Of a stretch of DNA of 64,000 nt, positions 17,672 through 25,841 are shown one piece after another; the stretch's first letter is position 1, and every line of letters starts with the position of its first letter. This stretch comes from Elusimicrobiota bacterium (GTDB taxonomy: Bacteria; Elusimicrobiota; Elusimicrobia; FEN-1173; JAKLIF01). A program made the position numbers and the translations under genes. The notes below the pieces were generated by a model. It had not been told where the DNA came from, made no database searches, and saw only the letters and a program-made list of their open reading frames with translations. Where the stretch lies: positions 62,001-126,000 of the forward strand of contig JAKLIF010000007.1 of NCBI GenBank assembly GCA_022709755.1, written 5' to 3'.

Positions 17672-18760
17672 TCATTGGGCCTGGGAGGCCGCGCTTTTCT
17701 CCGCCCGGAGACGACGGATATCGCTGACGGTGGCGAACAGAAGGATCGCCAACAGGATGGACAAACCGACCGAATTGGCGATCGCCAGCATCTTCCGCCG
17801 GAGCGGACGGCGGCTGAGTCCTTCCCAGAGATAGAAGACCACGTGTCCCCCGTCCAACATGGGGATCGGGAACAGGTTGAAAAGCCCGATCCCGACGGAG
17901 AGGAGTCCCAGCAGATTCCAAAAATCCTGGGCGCCGGCTTTGGCGGCCTTGGCCACGACGGAGGCGATGCCGATAGGACCCGACAGTTCGGGTTTTTCGC
18001 GGCGGACAATCTTTTCAGCCAGATATCGGACCGTGAAATAGCTCCACCCGACGGTCAACTCCACGCCCCGGCCCAGGGATTTCAGCAGGCCGACCCGCAC
18101 GGCGACCGTGTCCGGTTGGATGCCGATCATCCCCACCCCCGTGGATTTCTCCTTCTGCGGCCTCACGACCACCCGTCGCACATCGGCCCCATCCCTTTGA
18201 TACTCCAGAGTGACGTCCTGTTCCGGCATCTTGTGGATCTGCTCCGCCAACTGGACCCATTCCCGAACGGGTTGTCCGTTGACGGACAGGATCCGGTCCT
18301 TTTCCGTCAATCCGGCTTTCTGGGCCGGGTATCCGGGGACGACGGCGCCGATCACCGGCTCCGGTGATATCCGCGGTTCGCCCCACATCAGGGCGATCCC
18401 GGTGAATATCAAGACCGCCGAGACATAGTTCATGGCGGGGCCGGCCAGCACGATCGGGATCCGGCGATACCAGGGTTGACCGAAAAATTCGCGTGGTGTT
18501 TTGCCGACCATCTGGTCCGAGGTCTGCTGCTCGTCGGTGTCGTCGCCGGCCATGCGCACCTCGCCGCCCAAGGGGATCCAGGCGAGACAATACCGGGTCT
18601 CCCCCCATTGAAACCCGCAGATCTCGGGGCCGAGCCCGAATGAAAAACGGTCGACGCGCACGCCGATCTTCTTGGCGGCGATGAAATGTCCCAGTTCATG
18701 GACGAAAATAACGAGCCCGAAGGCGAAGACAATGCTCAGAATCCCTATCAGGATAGACAT
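17672..18760 (-). CDS. rseP: RIP metalloprotease RseP (site-2 protease)
   Basis: A 362-residue intramembrane zinc protease. The first helix carries HELGH (FVHELGHFIAAKK near residues 18-30), and the second metal-site motif NLFPIPMLDGGH is near residue 290. One PDZ domain lies between them (about 120-200: IGAVVPGYPAQKAGL). Family members cleave anti-sigma factors and remnant signal peptides. The start is the ATG at 18760, behind AGGAGG, rather than an in-frame ATG ten codons earlier. It overlaps dxr by 13 bases. The order dxr-rseP-proS is common in bacteria. Confidence 0.95.
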   Translation of the reverse strand: MSILIGILSIVFAFGLVIFVHELGHFIAAKKIGVRVDRFSFGLGPEICGFQWGETRYCLAWIPLGGEVRMAGDDTDEQQTSDQMVGKTPREFFGQPWYRRIPIVLAGPAMNYVSAVLIFTGIALMWGEPRISPEPVIGAVVPGYPAQKAGLTEKDRILSVNGQPVREWVQLAEQIHKMPEQDVTLEYQRDGADVRRVVVRPQKEKSTGVGMIGIQPDTVAVRVGLLKSLGRGVELTVGWSYFTVRYLAEKIVRREKPELSGPIGIASVVAKAAKAGAQDFWNLLGLLSVGIGLFNLFPIPMLDGGHVVFYLWEGLSRRPLRRKMLAIANSVGLSILLAILLFATVSDIRRLRAEKSAASQAQ

Positions 18761-19980
18761 CGATGGTTCCTCCTCATGTGCTCCGCGCACGTTCGAGCCG
18801 TTTTCCGCGCCCAGTGGTCGGTCTCAAAAATCCGGTCCAACGAGGGGGTCGCTGTTCCCCGATGTTTCCGCATGACGGTCCCGATCAATCGCGGGATGTC
18901 CATGAACCCGATGGCCTCGCTCAAAAAAAGGTCGACGGCCACTTCGTTGGCCGCATTCAAAACAGTGGGGAGCGTCCCGCCCCGCCGACCGGCTGTCAAC
19001 GCCAGCTGGAGGCATGGGAAGCGCCGGAAATCGGGAGAGGCGAAATCCAACCGCCCGATGTGTTCCAGATCCAGCGGACGAACGGGACAATCCCTGCGTT
19101 CCGGATACGTCAGCGCATATTGGATGGGCAATCGCATGTCGGGCCGCGACATCTGGGCCAGCACGGACCCGTCCTCGAATTCCACCATGGAATGGACGAT
19201 GGATTGGGGATGGATGATGATGTGTATCTTCTCCATCGGCACCCCAAAAAGATGATGGGCCTCGATGGCTTCCAGCCCCTTGTTCATGAGGGTCGCGGAG
19301 TCGACGGTGATCTTGTTCCCCATCTTCCAGGTGGGATGCGCCAGGGCCTCTCGGACGCTGACCGACGAGAGCGAGCCGGCCCGGCGATAGAACGGACCGC
19401 CCGACGCGGTCAAAAGGATCCTTCGGATCACCGCCCCCCGCGCGTCATCGCGACGTCCCTTTTCGGGACCCAGGCATTGAAAAATGGCGGAATGTTCACT
19501 GTCCACAGGGATCACGCGCGCCCCGGATCGCGCCGCCTCCTTCATGACCAGTCCGCCGGCCACGATGAGGGCCTCTTTGTTGGCCAAGGCCACGGTCTTT
19601 CCCGCGCGGACAGCCGCGACGAGCGGGGCCAATCCCGCGAAACCGACGACGGACGACAACAGCATGTCCACCGAAGCCCCCGCGGCGATCCGCTTCAACC
19701 CCTCCGCGCCCGACGAGACACGCACGGGGATCCTTTTTTGCCGGGCCCACGATGTCACCCGGGCGGCGGACGACGGATCGCCCATGACAACGTCGGCCGG
19801 ACGGAACTCGGCGATCTGTTTCAATATCCGGTCCAGATTCTTCTGGGCGGAGAGCGCCTGAACGCGATAGGGCGCGGTGAGTGGATGTCGACTGCCGGAG
19901 GACCGGTTCAACCGGCGGATCACATCCAGCGCGTTGACGCCGATGGATCCCGTCGAACCGAGCAGGGCGATGCGCTTCAT
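18748..19980 (-). CDS. dxr: 1-deoxy-D-xylulose 5-phosphate reductoisomerase
   Basis: A 410-residue DXP reductoisomerase, which converts DXP to MEP with NADPH in isoprenoid synthesis. Visible are the nucleotide-binding GSTGSIGVNALDVI at the start, LANKEALIVAGG, PVDSEHSAIFQCL and the metal and substrate segment ITVDSATLMNKGLE. A flexible loop with GGPFYRR is also present. With uppS and cdsA upstream it links isoprenoid and lipid synthesis to the rpsB operon. Its Shine-Dalgarno-like GAGGAGG is paired in a hairpin just before the ATG, which suggests translational coupling to cdsA. Confidence 0.96.
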   Translation of the reverse strand: MKRIALLGSTGSIGVNALDVIRRLNRSSGSRHPLTAPYRVQALSAQKNLDRILKQIAEFRPADVVMGDPSSAARVTSWARQKRIPVRVSSGAEGLKRIAAGASVDMLLSSVVGFAGLAPLVAAVRAGKTVALANKEALIVAGGLVMKEAARSGARVIPVDSEHSAIFQCLGPEKGRRDDARGAVIRRILLTASGGPFYRRAGSLSSVSVREALAHPTWKMGNKITVDSATLMNKGLEAIEAHHLFGVPMEKIHIIIHPQSIVHSMVEFEDGSVLAQMSRPDMRLPIQYALTYPERRDCPVRPLDLEHIGRLDFASPDFRRFPCLQLALTAGRRGGTLPTVLNAANEVAVDLFLSEAIGFMDIPRLIGTVMRKHRGTATPSLDRIFETDHWARKTARTCAEHMRRNHRCLS

Positions 19981-19981
19981 G

Positions 19982-20001
19982 GAGGAGGGGTCAGCCTCCT
20001 C
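19982..20001 (-). promoter_or_regulatory. Hairpin hiding the ribosome-binding site of dxr
   Basis: On the mRNA GAGGAGG pairs perfectly with CCTCCTC across a six-base loop, and the ATG of dxr follows one base later. The cdsA stop lies in the loop, so a ribosome finishing cdsA would open the stem. Seen in sequence; the regulatory effect is inferred. Confidence 0.5.
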
Positions 20002-20845
20002 GTCCTGTCATGACGAGGTAATAATAAAGGAGCGGAGCGGAGAACAGGAAGGAATCAAACCGGTCCAACAACCCCCCATGGCCTGGCAACAGGTTGGAAG
20101 AATCTTTCACGCCCAGACAGCGCTTGATGAGCGATTCCATCAAATCGGAGATCTGGGCCACCACGCCCAGTCCCAAAGACAGAATGATCGTCTCCGGCAA
20201 AGTGAGTATCTTGCCAAGGAACGCCGACTGGCACAGCAGGCCCGTCAGCAACGCCGCTCCCAATCCGGCGGCGGCTCCTTCCCAGGATTTTTTCGGGCTG
20301 ATCTGGACGGCCAGACGCCTCTTACCGAAGAGAAGCCCCACCGCCCAGGCGCCGATGTCCTGGGCCCAGATCAGCAGGAGGAGATAAAAAAGACAGTTCC
20401 GCCCGACGTGATACAGGTCGGGACTGGATGCGCCTCTCAAATCCCTCAACAAAAAAATATGGGACAGAGGCCACGCGATGACGAACAGGGCGGTCAAGGA
20501 CACCGCCACGCGCAATAACGACAGGCCTTTGTCCCGGCGGACCATCTCCCGGAAGAGGAACAGGAAGACGATGAACGTCAGGACGAACGCGGGCCCTTGG
20601 GAAGCGAAGGGCATCGACAACCGCACCCCCGGGAACGCCAGGGAGAGCATCAGCAACACTCCCGCCACGTAGGTCACCCATCCCTGAGACGCATACCCCC
20701 CCGTCTCGGCCATCTGAAGGAATTCCCACAGGGCCAAGCTGATCAAAAACAGGACGAAGAGGAAGAAGGGGATGCTTCCGAGATAGGCCACCCACAGGAA
20801 CAGCGGGGCTCCCACCAAAGCGGTCAGGACACGGGGCAACACCAT
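19991..20845 (-). CDS. cdsA: Phosphatidate cytidylyltransferase
   Basis: A 284-residue polytopic membrane enzyme that makes CDP-diacylglycerol from phosphatidate and CTP. It has about seven or eight hydrophobic helices and the CDP-DAG synthase signature near the C-terminus (KSWEGAAAGLGAAL, then LMESLIKRCLGVKDSS and LPGHGGLLDRFDS). GAGGAG lies nine bases before the ATG. The gene sits between uppS and dxr, the common uppS-cdsA-dxr order. Confidence 0.95.
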   Translation of the reverse strand: MVLPRVLTALVGAPLFLWVAYLGSIPFFLFVLFLISLALWEFLQMAETGGYASQGWVTYVAGVLLMLSLAFPGVRLSMPFASQGPAFVLTFIVFLFLFREMVRRDKGLSLLRVAVSLTALFVIAWPLSHIFLLRDLRGASSPDLYHVGRNCLFYLLLLIWAQDIGAWAVGLLFGKRRLAVQISPKKSWEGAAAGLGAALLTGLLCQSAFLGKILTLPETIILSLGLGVVAQISDLMESLIKRCLGVKDSSNLLPGHGGLLDRFDSFLFSAPLLYYYLVMTGRGG

Positions 20846-20849
20846 GATA

Positions 20850-21572
20850 TCAGACTCCTCCGAAACGGCGTTCGCGCGTTTGATAATCCAACAAGGCCTC
20901 GTAAAGGTGAACGCGACGAAAATCGGGCCACAACGTCTTGGTCACGTACAACTCCGTATAGGCGCACTGCCACAACAAGAAATTTGAAAGGCGGAACTCC
21001 CCGGACGTCCGGATGAGGAGGTCGGGGTCGGGCAACCCCGCCGTGTCAAGATGTTCGGACAGGATGTCCTCGTCCACCTGCTTGACGTTCTCCCGGAGGA
21101 GCGACCGCACGGCCTGCAGGATTTCCTGGCGCCCGCCATAATTGAGAGCCAGGTTCAAGATCAATCCCCGGTTGTCCTTTAACTGGCCGACCACGCGGCC
21201 CAATTCGTCGCGGACGGTCTGGGAGAGCGCGCTGATATCTCCGATAGTCCGAAGCCGCACCCCGCTCCGTTCCAGTTCCTCGGCCTCCCGCTGGAGCGTC
21301 CGGACGAGGAGTTTCATCAACCCCTTCACTTCCGCCGCGGGACGGACCCAATTCTCCGTCGAAAAAGCATACAAGGTCAGCGCATGAACCCCCAACTCGC
21401 CGCACGCGCGGACGATCTCCCTCACGCTCTTGGCACCCGCCGTATGCCCGACCAGTCGGGGGAACCCCCGCTGACGGGCCCATCTCCCGTTCCCGTCCAT
21501 GATCACAGCGATATGACGGGGGATTTTTTTTCGGTCGAGTCGTCGGAGGAGCTCTTCTTCGCGGGAAGACAT
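20850..21572 (-). CDS. uppS: Isoprenyl transferase (undecaprenyl diphosphate synthase)
   Basis: A 240-residue cis-prenyltransferase that builds the C55 carrier for cell-wall synthesis. The catalytic Asp motif IAVIMDGNGRWARQRG lies near residues 20-35. HTAGAKSVREI, the YAFSTENWVRP segment and the C-terminal RTSGEFRLSNFLLWQCAYTE are characteristic. No strong Shine-Dalgarno sequence is seen before the ATG, which lies 15 bases after the frr stop, so coupling is likely. Confidence 0.96.
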   Translation of the reverse strand: MSSREEELLRRLDRKKIPRHIAVIMDGNGRWARQRGFPRLVGHTAGAKSVREIVRACGELGVHALTLYAFSTENWVRPAAEVKGLMKLLVRTLQREAEELERSGVRLRTIGDISALSQTVRDELGRVVGQLKDNRGLILNLALNYGGRQEILQAVRSLLRENVKQVDEDILSEHLDTAGLPDPDLLIRTSGEFRLSNFLLWQCAYTELYVTKTLWPDFRRVHLYEALLDYQTRERRFGGV

Positions 21573-21587
21573 GAAACGGTCGTTCGG

Positions 21588-22163
21588 TCAGATCTCCATG
21601 ATCTCTTTTTCTTTGACAGCCAGCATCTCATCGATCTTCTTGATGTAGAGGTCGGTCTGCTTCTGGAGACTCTGTTCGGCGTCCTTGAGCTGGTCCTGAG
21701 TCAACACCTTGTCTTTCTCCAGTTTCTTGATCTTCTCAAGGGCTTCCCGGCGGTCGTTCCTGACGGAAACGCGGAAATCTTCGGACATTTTGCGAACGAC
21801 CTTGACCAGTTCCTTCCGGCGTTCCTCCGTGAGAGAAGGGATGTTGAGCCGGATGATCTTCCCATCGTTCATCGGGGTCAATCCGATCCCCGAAGCCGAG
21901 ATGGCTTTTTCGATGGCCTGGAGGGACGAGACATCCCAGGGTTTCACCTCGATGGTTCGGGCATCGGGCATCCCCAAGGCGGCCACCTGATTGACAGGGA
22001 CCATGCTTCCGTAATATTCCACGCGAACGTTATCCAAGAGGGTCGGCGTGGCCCGTCCGGTCCTCAGCGTCGCAAAATCCTGGCGCGTCTTCTCGACGGT
22101 CTTTTTCATCTTGTCTTCGATCTGGGTCAAAACGGTCTGAACTGCGGGAACGTGGACGCTCAT
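21588..22163 (-). CDS. frr: Ribosome recycling factor
   Basis: A 191-residue RRF, which splits post-termination ribosomes together with EF-G. The three-helix-bundle sequence is typical (FATLRTGRATPTLLD, PVNQVAALGMPDARTIEVKPWD, IRLNIPSLTEERRKELVK). AGGAGG lies six bases before the ATG. It follows pyrH by 31 bases in the standard rpsB-tsf-pyrH-frr order. Confidence 0.97.
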   Translation of the reverse strand: MSVHVPAVQTVLTQIEDKMKKTVEKTRQDFATLRTGRATPTLLDNVRVEYYGSMVPVNQVAALGMPDARTIEVKPWDVSSLQAIEKAISASGIGLTPMNDGKIIRLNIPSLTEERRKELVKVVRKMSEDFRVSVRNDRREALEKIKKLEKDKVLTQDQLKDAEQSLQKQTDLYIKKIDEMLAVKEKEIMEI

Positions 22164-22194
22164 CGGATCCTCCTATCAGTATGGTTGAAATCGT

Positions 22195-22917
22195 TCAGGG
22201 GACGACCAGGGTCCCGATGTCGTCCCCTCGGACAGCCCGGCGCACGTTGCCGGTCTTATGGAGATCGAACACGCGGACCGGGAGACGGTTCTGAAGACAC
22301 AGGGACAGGGCCGTCGCATCCATCACCGCCAAGCGCCGCTGGAGGGCTTCCTGGAGAGTGAGTGTTTTGAACCGGCGGGCCGATTTGTTCTGATGGGGGT
22401 CGGAATCATAGACGCCGTCCACCTGGGTGGCCTTCAGAAGGATATCGGCCTCAATCTCCGACGCGCGGAGCGCGGCGGCCGTATCCGTTGAAAAATAGGG
22501 GTTTCCGGTGCCGGCCCCGAAGATGACGATGCGTCCTTTTTCCAGGTGACGAACAGCCCGCCGACGAATGAACGGTTCGGCCACTTTGGCGATCTCGATG
22601 GCGGAAAGAACGCGGGTCGGGACACCGACCTGTTCGAGCGCGTCCTGAAGCGCCAGCGAATTGATGACGGTGGCGAGCATCCCCATGTTATCGGAGAAGA
22701 TCCGGTCCAACTTGAGGCCCTGTCCACGGGCCCCGCGCCAGATATTCCCCCCGCCCACCACGATGGCAATCTGGATGTTGGATGATCGGGCGGATTTTAT
22801 CTCATGGGCGAATTTGAACAGCGTCTTTAGATCGATGCCGGAATCACGGGGGCCGGACAGCGCTTCGCCCGACAACTTAAAAACGACCCGGCGGATTCCT
22901 TTCCGGCTTTTACTCAT
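22195..22917 (-). CDS. pyrH: UMP kinase
   Basis: A 240-residue UMP kinase of the amino-acid-kinase fold, which phosphorylates UMP with ATP. VFKLSGEALSG near the N-terminus, AIVVGGGNIWRGA, IVIFGAGTGNPYFSTDTAAALRA and DGVYDSDP are the family motifs. I chose the ATG at 22917, with AAGGT and GGTGA upstream, over a GTG two codons earlier. It overlaps the end of tsf by eight bases. Confidence 0.96.
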   Translation of the reverse strand: MSKSRKGIRRVVFKLSGEALSGPRDSGIDLKTLFKFAHEIKSARSSNIQIAIVVGGGNIWRGARGQGLKLDRIFSDNMGMLATVINSLALQDALEQVGVPTRVLSAIEIAKVAEPFIRRRAVRHLEKGRIVIFGAGTGNPYFSTDTAAALRASEIEADILLKATQVDGVYDSDPHQNKSARRFKTLTLQEALQRRLAVMDATALSLCLQNRLPVRVFDLHKTGNVRRAVRGDDIGTLVVP

Positions 22918-23773
22918 CTTCACCGACCTTATACCGCATGAAACGACGGGGTTGGACCGGTTCTCCCACCGTCGACTCCACCTGCTTGACGACAGAGCCC
23001 ACCGAGGTCTTTCCGGAACTGTCGCGGACGAACGGTTGGTCCAAAAGGCAGAACTGTTGACAGAACTGCTGTATCTTCCCTTGGGCGATCTTATCCCATA
23101 TCTTCTCGGGTTTGTTCTCCCGTTTGGCCTGTTCCCGCGCGATGGCTTCTTCCTGTTTCAGGGTCTCGGCCGGAACATCTTCGCGGCGGATCCACCGAGG
23201 AGCCGTGGCCGCGATCTGCATCGACAAATCCTTCGCCAACGTCTTGAGTGCTTCCGTCGAGGCGGCCTTCTCGGATTGAGTGCCCACGTCCACCAGGACG
23301 CCGACTTTGCCGACGCCACCACTCGGATGGATATAGGAGGCGAACACGCCGGCGCCCTGCCGGTCATAGCGGGTCTTCCGTCCGAGGGCGATCTTCTCGC
23401 CCAGCTTGCCGGACAACGCGGCGATCTCTTCCGTGGCGGACGGGGGAGTGGTCGCCGACGGATCTCCTTCGGCGGCGTTCCGGGCCAGCTTCTGGACCAG
23501 GGCGACGAATTCGTCCGTGCGGGCGACGAAATCCGTCTCGCAGTTCAGTTCGAGCATGACCGCCGTTTTCCCGGCCGGATCGACATAAGCGGTGATCAGT
23601 CCTTCGGCGGCGTTCCGGGCCGCCCGTCGGGCGGCGGAAGCCGCTCCTTTTTCGCGCAGAATCTGGATGGCCTTCTCCATGTCGCCCTGGGACGCTTCCA
23701 ACGCCCTCTTGCACTCCATCATGCCGGAGCCCGTCTTTTCCCTCAATTTTTGAACCTGTTCGGCTGATATCAC
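22910..23773 (-). CDS. tsf: Elongation factor Ts
   Basis: A 287-residue EF-Ts, the nucleotide-exchange factor for EF-Tu. The N-terminal UBA-like domain (KLREKTGSGMMECKRALEASQGDMEKAI) is followed by the core domain with ELNCETDFVARTDEF and, near the C-terminus, KIQQFCQQFCLLDQPFVRD. The start is a GTG eight bases after AGGAGG; no ATG is available. It lies 112 bases after rpsB in a gap that shows only a T6 run and no convincing second promoter. Confidence 0.96.
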   Translation of the reverse strand: MISAEQVQKLREKTGSGMMECKRALEASQGDMEKAIQILREKGAASAARRAARNAAEGLITAYVDPAGKTAVMLELNCETDFVARTDEFVALVQKLARNAAEGDPSATTPPSATEEIAALSGKLGEKIALGRKTRYDRQGAGVFASYIHPSGGVGKVGVLVDVGTQSEKAASTEALKTLAKDLSMQIAATAPRWIRREDVPAETLKQEEAIAREQAKRENKPEKIWDKIAQGKIQQFCQQFCLLDQPFVRDSSGKTSVGSVVKQVESTVGEPVQPRRFMRYKVGEDE

Positions 23774-23885
23774 GTTGTTATCCTCCTACGTTGTAATCTG
23801 GATTATGGCAAGGAATGAAAAAATTTCCGAAGTGACCGGCGAGTCGCAAGGCGGCTCAAGCGGCTCCGTCACGGACGGCACCGCC

Positions 23886-24716
23886 TCAGGAGGCCGGAAG
23901 AACCGTTGTCTCTGTGGTGGGAGTATTGACGACGGGAGCGGCGGCCACGGGCTCGGCCGATGCGACGTCCGTGGACGGGACCGCCTCTTCGGGTGTCCCG
24001 TCGAGGACTTTCTCATCCTGCCCCTTCTTGGCGGCGATCTGTTTCCCCTCCAGGATGCTGTCCGCAATGAGGGCGCAGAAAAGACGCACCGAGCGGATGG
24101 CATCGTCGTTGCCTGGGATCGGATAATCAATGAGGTCCGGATCGCAGTTGGTGTCGCAGATGGAGACCACCGGACATTCCATTTTTTTTGCTTCCAGGAG
24201 CGCCGTCATCTCCTGCACGGGATCCACGATGAACATGATGTGCGGGAGCTGCGTCATATTCTTGATTCCATCCAGCGATTTTTTAAGACGGATGATCTCT
24301 TTCTCGCGACGGACGATCTCTTTTTTGGCCAACGCCTGGAATATCCCGCTCTCCTTCATCCGCTCCAACTCCTGCAGGCGTTTGGCGGACCGGCGGACCG
24401 TCTCGAAATTCGTCAACGTGCCGCCCAACCAACGTTCACGGACATAGGGGGAGCCGCACCGGGAGGCTTCCGCCGCGATGGATTCCTGGGCCTGTTTCTT
24501 GGTGCCGACGAAAAGGATCTCTTGGCCGTCGGCCGCGGAATCCCGCACAAAAATAAGGGCTTTCTTCAGTTCCTTGACGGATTTTTGAAGGTCGATGATA
24601 TGGATGTTGTTCCGGACTCCGAAGATATACTTCGCCATCTTGGGGTTCCAGCGACGGGTTTGATGGCCGAAATGGACTCCCGCTTCCAAAAGCATCTTCA
24701 TTGAAACTGTGGGCAT
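23886..24716 (-). CDS. rpsB: 30S ribosomal protein S2
   Basis: A 276-residue S2. The start ([22 protein letters not shown] at residues 5-26), [20 protein letters not shown] and [15 protein letters not shown] are classic. The last 50 residues form an acidic and Ala/Thr/Val-rich extension beyond the usual S2 end. It is the first gene of the nine-gene operon running to proS. Confidence 0.97.
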   Translation of the reverse strand: MPTVSMKMLLEAGVHFGHQTRRWNPKMAKYIFGVRNNIHIIDLQKSVKELKKALIFVRDSAADGQEILFVGTKKQAQESIAAEASRCGSPYVRERWLGGTLTNFETVRRSAKRLQELERMKESGIFQALAKKEIVRREKEIIRLKKSLDGIKNMTQLPHIMFIVDPVQEMTALLEAKKMECPVVSICDTNCDPDLIDYPIPGNDDAIRSVRLFCALIADSILEGKQIAAKKGQDEKVLDGTPEEAVPSTDVASAEPVAAAPVVNTPTTETTVLPAS

Positions 24717-24754
24717 TCGTCTTCCATCCTTTTTTGAGTTTTATAAAAACCAAA

Positions 24755-24778
24755 AATCCGGCGACATCCGGCCGGATT
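24755..24778 (-). promoter_or_regulatory. Leader hairpin of the rpsB operon
   Basis: A perfect inverted repeat (AATCCGGC and GCCGGATT, 8-base loop) begins about five bases after the predicted start and is followed by TTTGGTTTTT on the mRNA. It resembles a weak intrinsic terminator. Bacterial rpsB leaders often bind S2 or S2-type regulators, but this one does not show a known consensus I can recognise. Confidence 0.5.
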
Positions 24779-24789
24779 GCTTGGGCACA

Positions 24790-24817
24790 ATTATAGCGAA
24801 TTCCCCCCTCTTTGCAA
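24790..24817 (-). promoter_or_regulatory. Sigma70 promoter of the rpsB-tsf-pyrH-frr-uppS-cdsA-dxr-rseP-proS operon
   Basis: The minus strand shows TTGCAA (24812-24817), a 16-base spacer and a perfect TATAAT (24790-24795). The predicted start is near 24783, giving a leader of about 67 bases. It lies between the polyprenyl synthase stop and rpsB. Confidence 0.8.
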
Positions 24818-24839
24818 ATATATTTTTATGGGGGACGCT

Positions 24840-25841
24840 TTACGCTTTTCGGCGGCCCAGCCGTTCCGCCAAAGAACCGAGCATGTCGCGCGCGGCGGAA
24901 GGCGGGAGACGGCGCAGTGACTGTTGCGCCTCGCGGGTGTATCGGTCGGCCCGTTGCCGTGCATAATCGAGGGACCCCGACCGTCGCAGACACCCCATCA
25001 ATTCGGACAACCGGCCATCCGGAGAACTCATCAGCCGGCGGAACGTTTCCCGCTCCCGGACCGTCCGGAGCGAACGGCGATAATGGATCAACGGGAGCGT
25101 CATCTTCCCGTTCAGGAAATCCGTCCTCAACGTCTTCCCCGCGGATCGTTCCTGCCCTTCGATGTCCAACACGTCGTCGCTGACCTGGAACGCCATCCCC
25201 AGCAAACGGCCGTATTCCTCAAGAGCGCGTTGTCCTCGGGGAGAGAGTCCCCCTTGGAGGGCCCCCACCCGGCAGGCGGCCGCCATCAGAGACGCTGTTT
25301 TATCCTCGATGAAGCGCAGATAGATCTCCTCGGAAATATCCAGCCGGTGGCGGTATTGCATCTGGCCGATCTCCCCCTCGCAGACGCGCGAAGCCGAATC
25401 GGTGAAGACCCGGATCAGGTCCGTGCGTCCGAGGCGCGCCAGTTTCTCAAAGGCCTGGGAAAAAACGAAATCTCCCATCAGGACCGCCATCCCCTCCCCG
25501 AAACGGACGGTGACCGTCGGTTCATGGTGTCGGAGAGCGGCGGCATCCACCAAGTCATCATGGATCAGCGTGGCGATATGGATCATCTCGACGGCCAGCG
25601 CGGCCTCGAGAACGGCCCGGGAAGAAGACGGGCGTCCGACCCGGGAACAGAGATGAACCAAGAGAGGACGGATCCTTTTCCCCGGTTTTTGAAAGATGTA
25701 TCTCGTGATGGGGGCCAGGATACGGCTCTGTTCCCTCGAAAAAGAGGCCAGAGCCCCGTCGATATCCCGGACGAAGGAGGAGAGCCGCCGATCGGGACTC
25801 CCGGGGAACAGCGTCCGCAGACGATCCGGCACGGGCGTCAC
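24840..25841 (-). CDS. Polyprenyl diphosphate synthase (trans-type)
   Basis: A 333-residue trans-prenyltransferase. The first Asp-rich motif is IHDDLVDAA and the second SDDVLDIEG; GKRIRPLL and the GxxFQ-like MAFQVSDD are also present. Such enzymes make the C30-C50 side chains of menaquinone or ubiquinone. The frame is open far upstream inside nuoN, so the start was taken as the GTG whose last two bases belong to the nuoN stop (GTGA). Its place after nuoN, with a ubiE/menG gene at the other end of the cluster, fits a role in respiratory quinone supply. Chain length cannot be read with certainty. Confidence 0.88.
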   Translation of the reverse strand: MTPVPDRLRTLFPGSPDRRLSSFVRDIDGALASFSREQSRILAPITRYIFQKPGKRIRPLLVHLCSRVGRPSSSRAVLEAALAVEMIHIATLIHDDLVDAAALRHHEPTVTVRFGEGMAVLMGDFVFSQAFEKLARLGRTDLIRVFTDSASRVCEGEIGQMQYRHRLDISEEIYLRFIEDKTASLMAAACRVGALQGGLSPRGQRALEEYGRLLGMAFQVSDDVLDIEGQERSAGKTLRTDFLNGKMTLPLIHYRRSLRTVRERETFRRLMSSPDGRLSELMGCLRRSGSLDYARQRADRYTREAQQSLRRLPPSAARDMLGSLAERLGRRKA

